A stretch of DNA of 64,000 nucleotides, from positions 22,075 to 86,074 of the forward strand of contig DATMAT010000012.1 of NCBI GenBank assembly GCA_035559815.1, read 5' to 3'. The stretch is from Thermodesulfobacteriota bacterium (GTDB lineage: Bacteria > Desulfobacterota_D > UBA1144 > Nemesobacterales > CSP1-2). Below the pieces are notes generated by a model. The model worked only from the letters and a program-made list of their open reading frames with translations. It searched no databases and was not told the DNA's origin. How positions within the stretch are numbered: the stretch's first letter is position 1; every line of letters starts with the position of its first letter. This document shows positions 46,506 to 55,477 of this stretch, piece after piece. The position numbers and the translations under genes were made by a program.

Positions 46506-47736
46506 CGGAGTTAAGCCCAACCTTCGTGATTTCTACATCATCTACCCAGGCGGTCCCGGAGATATATTTATCTATCTTGTCGCTCTTATACCTTCTGAGC
46601 CTGACCCCAACGGATTTGCAATCGGGGGAAGTACGGAAAGAAAGCTCAACCCTTTTCCAGTCGGTTGTTCCGGTAATCGGCTCGGTTGCTTCCACCATGC
46701 TAAACCTCGGATAGCAGAAAACTTCCCAGCTTATGCCGTTTTTGGTCGTAATCTCATCGGTGGAAATATAGGAAGTAAGCACGTAATCGGTGTCCGGCTC
46801 GACCGGTACTATCTGAGATACATGATAAAAATCAACGTTATCCGCCCCGTCGAAATTAAGCCTTAATGAATAACTGCCCCTATATTTCTTTGCCCGATCG
46901 AAGTCAATAGCTACCCCATTTATTCTGTGGATTTTCCAGTCAAACCCCCAGCCATTAGCTACCGGCTTATCTTCGAATCCCCCGTTCCAGACGAGTGACC
47001 CCTCGTTCCTCTTTCCAAATAGCCCTTCCCAGATGGACAAGGCCTGGGAACTCCGGCCATTTTTCAGAAGAAAGTCCACATAAATAGGGGCAATATCATC
47101 CGCAATCATCCCGGCTCTTGTCATTCTATCCCAAACCGGGAAGGTCTCTACCAGCTTATCCTTGACGATCAAATACCTAAGATAATCCGGAAGAGCCTCA
47201 TCCGGAACAACCTGGTTAAAAATTAACTCCGGATCCCCTATTAATTGCCAACCGGCGTCGAAAACCCTTGTCCTTCTCGTTGCATCTACCCGGGCCACGG
47301 TCCTTAGATATTCCGCAGCCACGGCATCTTCCCCGAGCTTTAAAGCTAGAATAGATGCTTCCCAGAGACGTCCTATATAAAGTGGTCCGAGCCCAACCGC
47401 CCGTCTGAGCGAGGTCAGGGCTTTTTCCCTCTCGCCGTTTTCGTCAAACATCTCGGCAAGTCCTAGCCATGAGGAGGAAAGAAGAGGATTAAGCTGGAGA
47501 GACCGAACATATAAGGCCTCGATTTCCCTCTCATTTCCGAGCATGAGCAAGTGATATGCTTTAGCTAATCGAAAATTCAACTGGGCATCCGAAGGGTTTA
47601 AAGCTAATGCGCTTTCCAGGGAATCGACGTTGTCATCATCGACCAGAATTGAGGAGATGCCTAATCGGATTGTCTCCTCGAGCAGGAAAAGAGTCATAAC
47701 GATGAGAAAAATTCGAACTCTATAAGGTTTTTTCAT
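46489..47736 (-). CDS. Membrane-anchored TPR protein with C-terminal carbohydrate-binding-like domain
   Basis: A 415-residue protein with an N-terminal hydrophobic anchor (about 8-27). TPR-like helices occupy about 35-130 (LNPSDAQLNFRLAKAYHLL; LQLNPLLSSSWLGLAEMF). The C-terminal half from about 245 is a jelly-roll-like domain: LVWNGGFEDKPVANGWGF, YSLRLNFDGADNV and AWVDDVEITKV. That pattern resembles carbohydrate-binding modules. The combination fits a periplasmic assembly protein of the polysaccharide secretion machinery. It precedes the J-domain/LysM gene with a 17-32 base overlap. Confidence 0.78.
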   Translation of the reverse strand: MKKPYRVRIFLIVMTLFLLEETIRLGISSILVDDDNVDSLESALALNPSDAQLNFRLAKAYHLLMLGNEREIEALYVRSLQLNPLLSSSWLGLAEMFDENGEREKALTSLRRAVGLGPLYIGRLWEASILALKLGEDAVAAEYLRTVARVDATRRTRVFDAGWQLIGDPELIFNQVVPDEALPDYLRYLIVKDKLVETFPVWDRMTRAGMIADDIAPIYVDFLLKNGRSSQALSIWEGLFGKRNEGSLVWNGGFEDKPVANGWGFDWKIHRINGVAIDFDRAKKYRGSYSLRLNFDGADNVDFYHVSQIVPVEPDTDYVLTSYISTDEITTKNGISWEVFCYPRFSMVEATEPITGTTDWKRVELSFRTSPDCKSVGVRLRRYKSDKIDKYISGTAWVDDVEITKVGLNSDAQGR

Positions 47737-47911
47737 CGTCGGAATCAGGTTCTGGTTAACAACCGAAGTCAGCGCCGATAAAAGAAGACATTATCGCCTT
47801 GCAAAAACATGGGAGCCAAAGTGAGTTAAGATTTTTATCGACTCTAACATCCCAGAGCTAGGGACTATCCGACCAGGTACGGCGATTTAACCATACTCAG
47901 CCTGTTAACTC

Positions 47912-49087
47912 TTAATCTTCCGGGGCCGAGAATGGGGACCGACCTGGGGCAGTGAAATCGGAATCCGCAGGAGCAGAGAACGGAGATGAGGAAACGGGCT
48001 GAGAAGATGTATCTGGATTGTTATCCTCATTCAATTCATCATTAACCGAGCCCAGAAGGGATAAGTGGAAATTAATCACTTCCTTAATCCTGTGCTCAAA
48101 AAGACGATGTTGCTTTTTCAGGCCCAAGATTGCCTGCCTGATGCCCTCCTCCTCTCCCCTGGCCTCCCTTATTACCGCGCTTGCTTTTTGCTGTGCCTCC
48201 CTGACTATCTGCGCCGCCTCTTCTTTTTTACCCTCGACCTGGTCTTCCGCCTCCTTTACCAGCAGCTTAGCTCTTTGCTGGGCATCTCTGATTATTTGCG
48301 AACCCTCATCCCTCATCTTCTCCGCCTGGTTTTCAGCTTCTTCGATTATTTCCCTTGCTTTACCCTGAGCCTCGTTGATAATCGATACCGCCTCCTCCCT
48401 CTTGTTTTCTGCCTGGGATTTTGCCTCGGCAATCATAGCCTCCACCCTTTGCCGCGCCTCGTTGGTAATATGTATGGCCTGCTCTCTCTTCGCATCAACC
48501 AAGCTTTCCGCTTCTCTCAATATTTCCTCCGCCCTCTGTTGGGCACTGTTAATAATAAGGGCAGCTTCTTCTTTCTTTGTTTCCACATCCGCTTCCGCTC
48601 GTTTAACCAAATCTTCGGATTTTTGGCGTGCCTCGTCGATGATTCGCTTAGCTTCTTCCCCCGCTTTGTCCAGTTCCTCCTCCTTGAGTTTCTGCATTGT
48701 CGAAATAAACCTCTCCAGGTCTTCCTTGGTAGTGAATTCTTCCCTCCTCGGCCCTATCTCATTGATCTTTCCCTTGAGCCCTCGAAGGGTTTCCAAGATT
48801 TCTCCTAAACTTGCACCGACCTTGCTAACTGTACCGCCGCTTTGCTGGTCGTTCTTCATTAGCTTTAGAGCACTCAAAATCTCCTTAACTTCGAACCGGG
48901 TTTCATCCATCAACCTAACTTGACTGTCTTTCTCGTCGAGTCTTTTTTTGAGACCCTCATTCTCCTTGATTAAATCCTCGAGCTCTGCAGCCACAATTTC
49001 CAGAAAAGCCCTTACCTCTTCTTTGTTGAAACCCATCGGTCTATTGCTGAAGTTTTGATTGATTACGTCGTCCGGGGTTAGCTTCAT
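47912..49087 (-). CDS. DivIVA-like coiled-coil protein with six 29-residue repeats
   Basis: A 391-residue cytoplasmic protein. The first 60 residues match DivIVA (MKLTPDDVINQNFSNRPMGF, then VRAFLEIVAAELEDL), which recognises curved membranes and poles. A long coiled coil follows. Residues 144-317 are six tandem 29-residue repeats built on the pattern EEA..II.EAQ.+A..II.EAE.Q.E.K. The C-terminal tail is Pro/Ser-rich and repeats SPFSAP. It lies between Wzc and the TPR protein in the export part of the locus, so a role in positioning the machine is possible. Confidence 0.88.
   Translation of the reverse strand: MKLTPDDVINQNFSNRPMGFNKEEVRAFLEIVAAELEDLIKENEGLKKRLDEKDSQVRLMDETRFEVKEILSALKLMKNDQQSGGTVSKVGASLGEILETLRGLKGKINEIGPRREEFTTKEDLERFISTMQKLKEEELDKAGEEAKRIIDEARQKSEDLVKRAEADVETKKEEAALIINSAQQRAEEILREAESLVDAKREQAIHITNEARQRVEAMIAEAKSQAENKREEAVSIINEAQGKAREIIEEAENQAEKMRDEGSQIIRDAQQRAKLLVKEAEDQVEGKKEEAAQIVREAQQKASAVIREARGEEEGIRQAILGLKKQHRLFEHRIKEVINFHLSLLGSVNDELNEDNNPDTSSQPVSSSPFSAPADSDFTAPGRSPFSAPED
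48137..48658 (-). repeat. Six tandem 87-bp repeats encoding 29-residue units
   Basis: Within the DivIVA-like gene, six back-to-back 29-codon units cover protein residues 144-317 with no spacer. The units differ in sequence but keep length and hydrophobic/charged pattern exactly (starts EEAKRII, EEAALII, EQAIHIT, EEAVSII, DEGSQII, EEAAQIV). They look like old duplications under selection for heptad-compatible length rather than recent copies. Confidence 0.8.
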
Positions 49088-49216
49088 GCCCTTTCTACCT
49101 CCATCCTTAATTTATCCTCGTCTTGAAATCTTGAAAAAAGACTCTGGAAAACACCACACCTCCTGTCCGAAATTACTAAGGGACGAATTATTAACTTTTA
49201 TATTTAAATCCCCTGG

Positions 49217-51574
49217 TCAGGAGAAAAAAGATGAATCACTCTTTCTTTTCCCCACTTTTCCTTTTAAGAAGAGTTTTTTATTTCTCCTCTGCCTGCTGGC
49301 ACTGTGTTTATCGCCCTGGTCATCGCTATAATAGTAATAATAGCTATATCCGTATTTGTTTCTTCCCGTTTCAAGCCTGTTTACGATAGTCCCAATTATT
49401 CTCCCTCCCACCCTCAGAATTTCCTCAATACAACTGCGAAGGGGCTGTCTCTGGGTAATTCCCACACTGGTCACAATTAAGACCCCGTCCACCGACCGGG
49501 AAAGAAGACGGGAGTCGGCAAAGCCGGTAATCGGGGGAGCATCTATAATCACCTGGTCGTATTCCTGGAGAAGACAGTCGATTAGCTCCTTCATCCTTCT
49601 CGAGCCCAGAAGCTCGGCGGGGTTGGGTGGTATTGGACCGGAGGGGATTAAATCGAGACCCTCCACATTCGCCTTACTGATCACCCCGGAAAGTTCCATC
49701 TTCCCCACTAAATAGGTGCTCAAACCAAATGCGTTTCCATTGCTCAAGAATAGCTTATGCAGTCTAGGCTTTCTCAAATCCCCGTCCACTAGGACCACTT
49801 TAAGACCGGATTGCACCATGGAAAGCGCCAGATTGGATGCGGATGTAGTTTTACCCTCTAGGGGTTGCGTACTGGTTACCAAGAGCGACCGGGGAGCATG
49901 GTCCGGTGAAGAATATAATATAGAAGTCCGGATAACCCGGAAGGCCTCTGACACTATGGACATGGGATTTAGATAAACCGTCTTCTCCGTATCTTGCAGG
50001 GCATTTTCGTCGCTCACTAGCGGAACGGCTCCCAGGAAGGGAATAGAGTATCGTCTTTTAACCTCTTCTTCGTCCTTTATGGTGTTATCAAAATGCTCAA
50101 CAATAAAAGCCAGAAAGACACCCCCTAGAAGTCCAATCAATGTGGTAATAAGCAGGTTAAACAGTATATTCGGCTTATAGGCAACGAGGGGGGTTGATGC
50201 ATAATCAACTACTTGAATATTAGTCGACTTGATTCCCGAAGTCACCTCAGTCTCCTTAAGCCGCTGGAGGAGGTTCTCATATATGGATTTATTCGTGCTT
50301 ACCTCCCTCTCCAGAATCCGGTATTGGACTGCCTTTTCATTCAGATTGCTAACCAGTTTTTTCTGTTCCTCGACCCTTTGTTTGATTATCTTTTCCCTCT
50401 CCAGCGCAGCCTGATAGTCCTTTTTTATACTTTCAGCTATCCCGCTTACGCGCATCTCTATGGCGTTTTCCAGTTTTTTGCTCTGCGCGGCCAGTTGCTT
50501 GAGGTCGGGGTAATTAGGTCCGTAGATGATTGCCTTGTTTTCGTACTCCGCACTGAGTTCCGCATACTGCTTGGATAGGCTGCGAAACAACTCATCTCCC
50601 ACCACCTGTGGCAGAAACTCGTAATTCCCGGACCGGACCTCATTGTAGAAAGCCTCCTTGGAGAATCTTTCGGCTTCAGCCTGTGAAAGAGCCTCGCTAA
50701 GGTCGACAAGCTGCTGATATGTGGGACTCAGCTTTTCATTGTTTTCTAGGGAGAAAATATCTACTCCTTTTGCAAACTGGCCAAGCTCTTCTTCTGCCCT
50801 TTCTAGCTTTATCTTTATCTGTTGAAGCTGTTTGTCCAAGAAATCCCTGGCCGCCTTCGTCATTCCCACCTTTCTTTCCACAACCCATTCTATATACTTG
50901 TCCACGAGGGTATTTACCGCTCGTGCCGTAAGTTCCGGGTCCGAGCTCTCGAAGTTAATCTGAACCAACCTTGACCTTTTATCCGGTTCTACCTTGAGCC
51001 TGGATAAAAAAGCATCGATTAATTCCTCCTCCCTGGCCATTCGCCTTTTAACCGGGTCGGTTTCCTCTTTCCTTCTAGAAAGGAAACGAGAAACAGCTGA
51101 AGCGGCCCTAGCCGCTTTATCCTTCAGAAAATGGAAAAAGCCTTGCCCTTTGCCGGAGAAATCGGGGTGTGAACCAAGCTGGATAAAATTTATTACATCC
51201 CTGGCCAGGGACCTGCTGGTGATGAGCTTATACTGCGTCTCATAAAATTCATTTTGCCTAGACTCGACCTCGACTACCTCTTCAAAGGTGGTTATCTTGG
51301 GATTCTCCGGTGATATCTCGATAGTGGCTTCTGCTTTATACACCGGGTCCATCACCAGGGATGCGATAGCCACGGTCACGATAGAAATTGCCAGGCAGGA
51401 TATGACAATCCACTTTCTCCTGAGGAGAACATCCAGGTAATCCTTCAACCGTATATCATCCTCAATATAGCTTTCGTATTCTCTTCGAACCTCGGTGGAT
51501 AGGAGAAAATCTTCCCTTTCCTTTATTTCCCTGCCCCTATACTCCATTAACTCTCTTTTATTCGCCTCTTCCAA
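49217..51574 (-). CDS. wzc: Polysaccharide chain-length/BY-kinase protein, Wzc-like
   Basis: Inner-membrane polysaccharide co-polymerase of 785 residues. A Wzz domain comes first (DIRLKDYLDVLLRRKWIVISCLAI, first transmembrane helix about 53-75), then a long coiled-coil periplasmic domain and a second helix (about 470-495, NLLITTLIGLLGGVFLAFIVE). The cytoplasmic tyrosine-autokinase domain has Walker A PLEGKTT, Walker A' VVLVDGDLRKPR and Walker B VIIDAPPI. The tail carries the Tyr cluster YGYSYYYYYS, the expected autophosphorylation site. The name wzc is by resemblance. It lies 25 bases after the Wza-like gene. Confidence 0.93.
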   Translation of the reverse strand: MEEANKRELMEYRGREIKEREDFLLSTEVRREYESYIEDDIRLKDYLDVLLRRKWIVISCLAISIVTVAIASLVMDPVYKAEATIEISPENPKITTFEEVVEVESRQNEFYETQYKLITSRSLARDVINFIQLGSHPDFSGKGQGFFHFLKDKAARAASAVSRFLSRRKEETDPVKRRMAREEELIDAFLSRLKVEPDKRSRLVQINFESSDPELTARAVNTLVDKYIEWVVERKVGMTKAARDFLDKQLQQIKIKLERAEEELGQFAKGVDIFSLENNEKLSPTYQQLVDLSEALSQAEAERFSKEAFYNEVRSGNYEFLPQVVGDELFRSLSKQYAELSAEYENKAIIYGPNYPDLKQLAAQSKKLENAIEMRVSGIAESIKKDYQAALEREKIIKQRVEEQKKLVSNLNEKAVQYRILEREVSTNKSIYENLLQRLKETEVTSGIKSTNIQVVDYASTPLVAYKPNILFNLLITTLIGLLGGVFLAFIVEHFDNTIKDEEEVKRRYSIPFLGAVPLVSDENALQDTEKTVYLNPMSIVSEAFRVIRTSILYSSPDHAPRSLLVTSTQPLEGKTTSASNLALSMVQSGLKVVLVDGDLRKPRLHKLFLSNGNAFGLSTYLVGKMELSGVISKANVEGLDLIPSGPIPPNPAELLGSRRMKELIDCLLQEYDQVIIDAPPITGFADSRLLSRSVDGVLIVTSVGITQRQPLRSCIEEILRVGGRIIGTIVNRLETGRNKYGYSYYYYYSDDQGDKHSASRQRRNKKLFLKGKVGKRKSDSSFFS

Positions 51575-51599
51575 TCAAGTATCTCCCAAAAAAAATTCT

Positions 51600-52670
51600 T
51601 TAATTCCCACCGTAGTAGTATCGCTCTGGAGGGTCATAGCCCACTCCGACGAGGCCGAGCAAGAAATTGAGGCGAAGTCCGTAAAGAATCCGCTTTGCGG
51701 AGCTCGCACCGACCACCACGGCGTCTCTATCCCTTATTATAGGGTCCTCAGCTTCCCCCTCTTGAATCTGTTTTAGATCCAACTGCATGATCTCCCTAGC
51801 TCCGTTGCCCAGGTAGCGAATCAGTTTAATATCACTGGTGCTGGCATAGGTGGTCGGCCCTCCAGCTAAAGCAATACTCTGGCTCACCGTAGTCGAGCCC
51901 TCCTCTATTGGAAAAGAGCCGGGGTGTCTTACTGCTCCCTCGACAAAAACGGTCCCGGCCTCCGGAACATAGATGATATCACCAGGTTTAAGCGCTAAAT
52001 TTATCCCGTCACTACCTTTAAGGAGCAGTTCCTCCAGGTCCACCATATATGCCTGCCTTCCGGTCTCCTCAGTCCTGGTAACATAAACCGTCCTCCCAGC
52101 CTTATCCCCTAATCCCCTGGCGGCGGCGAGAGCATCCAGAATTGTCTGCCTTCCCAATAGTTCGTAGCTTCCAGGTTCATTCACATAGCCAATCACAGAG
52201 ATAAGCTTGCTTTTATGCTCCTTGATAAAAACGCTGACATGCGGGTCGTTGATGTACCGACCCTGTTTTAAAAGACCCTCTATCTTTTCCTCTACTTCCC
52301 TAGCCGTAAGGTCCACTACATCGATGTTGCCCAGAAGGGGAAGAGTTACCTGTCCCCTCGAGCTTACCCGGACCGTGCTTGTCAGCTTTTCAGACTCAAA
52401 TACCTTAATTTCGAGTAAGTCTGCAGGACCGATAAGGTAATCGGCAGGGGATACGGGGGCAGGCGCTCCCTGTAAAATCAGCTTGGAATTAAGCTCTTTT
52501 ATCTCCTGGGCTGATTCAATACCAGCCTGCTTGGGTAAAGAACCCGGAAGATCCTTTCCTCCAACACAACTTATTAAGAGAAAGGGCATGAATAGCAAGT
52601 ATCTCGATAGACTTATGAATTTTTCACTACTGATCATACTCCAGATCACAAATAGACCCCTCTCATTCAC
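51600..52670 (-). CDS. wza: Outer-membrane polysaccharide export protein, Wza-like
   Basis: A 356-residue lipoprotein-type translocon. The N-terminal signal ends in a lipobox (FLLISC, Cys at about 35). The poly-export domain starts around residue 80 (DYLIGPADLLEIKVFESEKL) and includes GQVTLPLLGNI and YINDPHVSVFI. SLBB domains follow (VIGYVNEPGSYELLGRQTILDAL and VFVEGAVRHPGSFPIEEGSTTVSQ), ending in DRDAVVVG. It should form the outer-membrane ring through which the polymer leaves. A start at Met12 is also possible. It lies between the FecR-like gene and wzc. Confidence 0.92.
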   Translation of the reverse strand: MNERGLFVIWSMISSEKFISLSRYLLFMPFLLISCVGGKDLPGSLPKQAGIESAQEIKELNSKLILQGAPAPVSPADYLIGPADLLEIKVFESEKLTSTVRVSSRGQVTLPLLGNIDVVDLTAREVEEKIEGLLKQGRYINDPHVSVFIKEHKSKLISVIGYVNEPGSYELLGRQTILDALAAARGLGDKAGRTVYVTRTEETGRQAYMVDLEELLLKGSDGINLALKPGDIIYVPEAGTVFVEGAVRHPGSFPIEEGSTTVSQSIALAGGPTTYASTSDIKLIRYLGNGAREIMQLDLKQIQEGEAEDPIIRDRDAVVVGASSAKRILYGLRLNFLLGLVGVGYDPPERYYYGGN

Positions 52671-52713
52671 GTTCCATGCTCAGGTAACACTTAATAATTG
52701 TGTGGATTTGTTG

Positions 52714-53592
52714 CTATTGGACAGGGCTTACCTCCCCATCGCCGTTGCTATCACCGACCGCGCTAAGGATTGCGGCGGTACCAAATAGTCCAAGAGCAGA
52801 AGCCGCGCCCACCAGCCTCCCCACACCCGAGGTGTCGTTAAAGTTATGTACGAGTAATTTGCAATCTTTGACACCCACGATTTCCACCGCATCATCCTCG
52901 GCCAGCTTACCTGCCTCGATAATCTCCAGTTCATCGTTCACCAGAACAGCGTCTCGAACCTTCCCCCCTACCAGTACCTCGACTTCAGGACCCGACCCTT
53001 TCTTATCCACGATCCCGTTCTCTCCCACTAATTTGTTCAACTCGTCCAGTTCCACACATGTTTCCGTCGTTGGTAGAATCTGAGCCAACTCCTTTTTCTG
53101 ACCTAAAAATATATTTTCTCCCGCCTTTACCTCGCTCGGTCCATCAGCGTCGAGCGTCTCTAACACACCTTTACTAACTTGTACTATAGTACCGCCGTTA
53201 CGTACCACGATCCTGCCTTCTCTGGCAGTACTGGCAGTCTGGACCGTTTCCGGGGTATTAATCTCTCCTTGCGGGGTCCTGAAAGAAACTCTTCCTTTTT
53301 GCGGATGGAGCCGGAAATCGATCGACCCCTTGTCCACTTTGAACGTAACTTTATCTCCTTCATCAACCGCTTCAAACACGGTTCCCCCACTAGCCACCAG
53401 CGTGCCTCCATCTATCCTTATAAGAGATGGATATTCATAAGTCATTTTATTCCCCGAAACTAGAGGATAGATATTAGAACCAGATGAGGATGACTTAACC
53501 GAGACTTTACCCAAGATACTACCCGCACCAGCAAGCTGAAGGTTCAACAAAAGGACCGATAAAAGTGAGGCAAGGATATACATATTCATCAC
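52714..53592 (-). CDS. FecR-domain secreted protein
   Basis: A 292-residue protein with a signal peptide (about residues 4-24, ILASLLSVLLLNLQLAGAG). A FecR-type beta domain follows, about 40-170: TYEYPSLIRIDGGTLVASGG, DKGSIDFRLHPQKGRVSFRTPQGEI and GRIVVRNGGTIVQVSKG. Near the C-terminus is a hydrophobic, Gly/Ala-rich segment (RLVGAASALGLFGTAAILSAVG) and then DSNGDGEVS, which resembles an EF-hand-like loop. FecR proteins act as periplasmic sensors, and here no sigma factor is adjacent. It is the first gene of the minus-strand locus, with AAAGGAGG before the ATG. Confidence 0.82.
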   Translation of the reverse strand: MMNMYILASLLSVLLLNLQLAGAGSILGKVSVKSSSSGSNIYPLVSGNKMTYEYPSLIRIDGGTLVASGGTVFEAVDEGDKVTFKVDKGSIDFRLHPQKGRVSFRTPQGEINTPETVQTASTAREGRIVVRNGGTIVQVSKGVLETLDADGPSEVKAGENIFLGQKKELAQILPTTETCVELDELNKLVGENGIVDKKGSGPEVEVLVGGKVRDAVLVNDELEIIEAGKLAEDDAVEIVGVKDCKLLVHNFNDTSGVGRLVGAASALGLFGTAAILSAVGDSNGDGEVSPVQ

Positions 53593-53790
53593 TGCATCCT
53601 CCTTTTTTGATTATATATTTGACCGAACAAAATCCTAACCCATCTTCCGATAAATACAGACCACCAATGACGGGCCAACTTGAACAATATGGCTTATGCA
53701 TAGCTCCCCTCTAAATTTGGGCCAGCTTGAATGCCGGTTTATTACTTAATATCAAATCCCGAGAACTTAATCAATACTGATATAGTAGTA

Positions 53791-53825
53791 GTACAGTAGT
53801 ACTTTTATACTAGTACTAAAGTACT
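53791..53825. promoter_or_regulatory. Cluster of four GTAC-core elements upstream of the ligase gene
   Basis: GTAC cores at 53791-53794, 53799-53802, 53813-53816 and 53821-53824; the last three lie in full AGTACT palindromes. Elements one and three, and two and four, are each 22 bases apart, about two helical turns. The cluster ends 35 bases before the -10 of the ligase promoter, a good activator position, and lies between divergent genes. Confidence 0.6.
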
Positions 53826-53855
53826 ATTCGCTATGATCCCGCCCACTTGTAGGGT

Positions 53856-53866
53856 TATGGTATAAT
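53856..53866 (+). promoter_or_regulatory. Extended -10 promoter of the O-antigen ligase gene
   Basis: TTATGGTATAAT contains TGG plus a perfect TATAAT (53861-53866), an extended -10. No good -35 is visible, which fits activator dependence. The -10 overlaps the first possible ATG at 53865, so translation should begin downstream. Confidence 0.55.
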
Positions 53867-53885
53867 GAAATCCCGCTCAGAAATC

Positions 53886-55364
53886 ATGGTCTTCAAGATA
53901 ATCGATAAACTAATATACTTTTTCGCATTAAGCCTGCTTATTTTTTCGCCCTTTCCGATTGGAAGTGTAGAACCGTGGGCCATATTCGTCCTACAAACAC
54001 AGGCTTTTCTGCTCTTTTTAGCGTGGTTATTGTACTCTTTTCAAGACAGTAGCCAATACAATATTAGCATCAAGAATCTCCTGCCACTATTGCTATTTCT
54101 GGCTCTATGTCTCCTGCAAATAGTCCCGCTTCCAGAGTCCATTCTGGGCGTTTTATCCGACAAGAGCTTGGGAATTTGGAGAGAAAGCAATTCCCTCCTG
54201 GCTAGCCTGGGATTCTCCAGCCTAAAAAATACGGTTACGATCAGCCTTTATCCGAATGCCACCTGGAGAGAAACCCTCCTTCTGCTCTCATACATAGCTT
54301 TTGGCTTCGTCATATCAAAGAAATTTACGACGGAGAATAAGATAAGGACCTTGCTCTACCCCTTGCTGGCCGTATCAATTTTCCAGGCAGCTTATGGCAT
54401 ATATCAATACCTATTAGACATTCGTAATTCTGCCTATCCGGACCTAATCTCTGCCACCGGAAGCTTTGTCAATCGAAATCATTTCGCCGGGTACCTGGAG
54501 ATGTCTATCCCCATTGCTCTGGGCTATGCCCTTTCCCTAGGCGCATGGCAGGACAGTAAAAGAAGGTCTCTATTCAGAACCTGGATTTCATCGGATCACC
54601 TTTATAAACAAGCCTTGCTGCTTTTCCTAGTTGGAATAATGCTCCTGGCATTGATCCTGTCGAAGTCAAGAATGGGTATTATTAGTGCCATGCTATCGCT
54701 AGCTTTTTTCTTTGTAACCTATTACGGCCTGAAAAGAGACAAGATAAAAATAGGCTGGATGCTCGTCTTCGTGGTAGCAGTCGCCCTTTTATACGGGCTT
54801 TGGATAGGACTCTATCCAGTATTCGAAAGGTTCTTGCAAATCGAGGGCGACGCACCCGGGAGAATACTGGTATGGAAAGACTCTCTCAATGCCGTAAAGG
54901 ACTTCCCCCTATTTGGTACCGGGTTTGGGACCTTCAGCTATGTTTATCCACTCTACAAAAACTCTATGGAACAGGCTTTCGTTTATTCCTATGCGCACAA
55001 CGATTATCTTCAGCTCATGGTCGAGACCGGATTGATAGGTTTTGCCCTGCTTCTTACCGCGCTTCTGCTTCTGATATTCAACTCACTAAGGTCCCTGAAA
55101 GGGTTTTCTGAGCAGGGAGATTATTCCAGATTCTTTTTAGGCCTGGGCGCGCTAACCGGTATTATTTCCATACTTATCCACAGCCTGGCCGATTTTAATC
55201 TTCATATTCCGGCGAATGCACTATACTTCGCCTTCCTTATCGGCCTTCTAGCCGCCGTTTGCGATAGGAACCCTAGCGTCGAGGTTATCGAAAGGGTTAG
55301 GGTCAAGAGGAAAAGAAGAAGGAGAATCGATTATTACGGCGGTGAATTAAATACTTCGACTTGA
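53886..55364 (+). CDS. O-antigen ligase/polymerase (Wzy_C family)
   Basis: Integral membrane protein of about 492 residues with roughly 12 hydrophobic helices. The family core is clear: SFVNRNHFAGYLEMSIPIALGYAL around residue 205, SKSRMGIISAMLSLAFFFV, and the large periplasmic loop FPLFGTGFGTFSYVYPLYKN, then YAHNDYLQLMVETGLIGF with the conserved His. The frame opens at ATG 53865, but an extended -10 overlaps that codon, so I chose Met8 at 53886. It could join polysaccharide to a carrier or polymerise it; both roles occur in the family. It is divergent from the locus, separated by the AGTACT cluster. Confidence 0.85.
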   Translation: MVFKIIDKLIYFFALSLLIFSPFPIGSVEPWAIFVLQTQAFLLFLAWLLYSFQDSSQYNISIKNLLPLLLFLALCLLQIVPLPESILGVLSDKSLGIWRESNSLLASLGFSSLKNTVTISLYPNATWRETLLLLSYIAFGFVISKKFTTENKIRTLLYPLLAVSIFQAAYGIYQYLLDIRNSAYPDLISATGSFVNRNHFAGYLEMSIPIALGYALSLGAWQDSKRRSLFRTWISSDHLYKQALLLFLVGIMLLALILSKSRMGIISAMLSLAFFFVTYYGLKRDKIKIGWMLVFVVAVALLYGLWIGLYPVFERFLQIEGDAPGRILVWKDSLNAVKDFPLFGTGFGTFSYVYPLYKNSMEQAFVYSYAHNDYLQLMVETGLIGFALLLTALLLLIFNSLRSLKGFSEQGDYSRFFLGLGALTGIISILIHSLADFNLHIPANALYFAFLIGLLAAVCDRNPSVEVIERVRVKRKRRRRIDYYGGELNTST

Positions 55365-55477
55365 CTTTCGAGAAAAATCACCGGTTGAGCAGTGCTAGGT
55401 CAGGGATTTTATTTGACAGCGGATAATCGAACAGAAAAATTAATCCTTGTCCAATATACAAGACGGAGGGTTATCAA

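Noticed and set aside
48137..48658. CRISPR-like regular 87-bp spacing
   Set aside because: The repeats are coding, lack unique spacers and vary in sequence. No cas genes are present.
48065..48808. Long open frame on the plus strand antisense to the DivIVA-like gene
   Set aside because: It mirrors the repeated coiled-coil codons of the real gene and has a Leu/Phe-rich composition without a ribosome site or family match.
53610..53615. TATAAT on the minus strand just before the FecR-like gene
   Set aside because: It would start transcription inside the ribosome site (about 10 bases before ATG), and the spacing to any -35 is poor.
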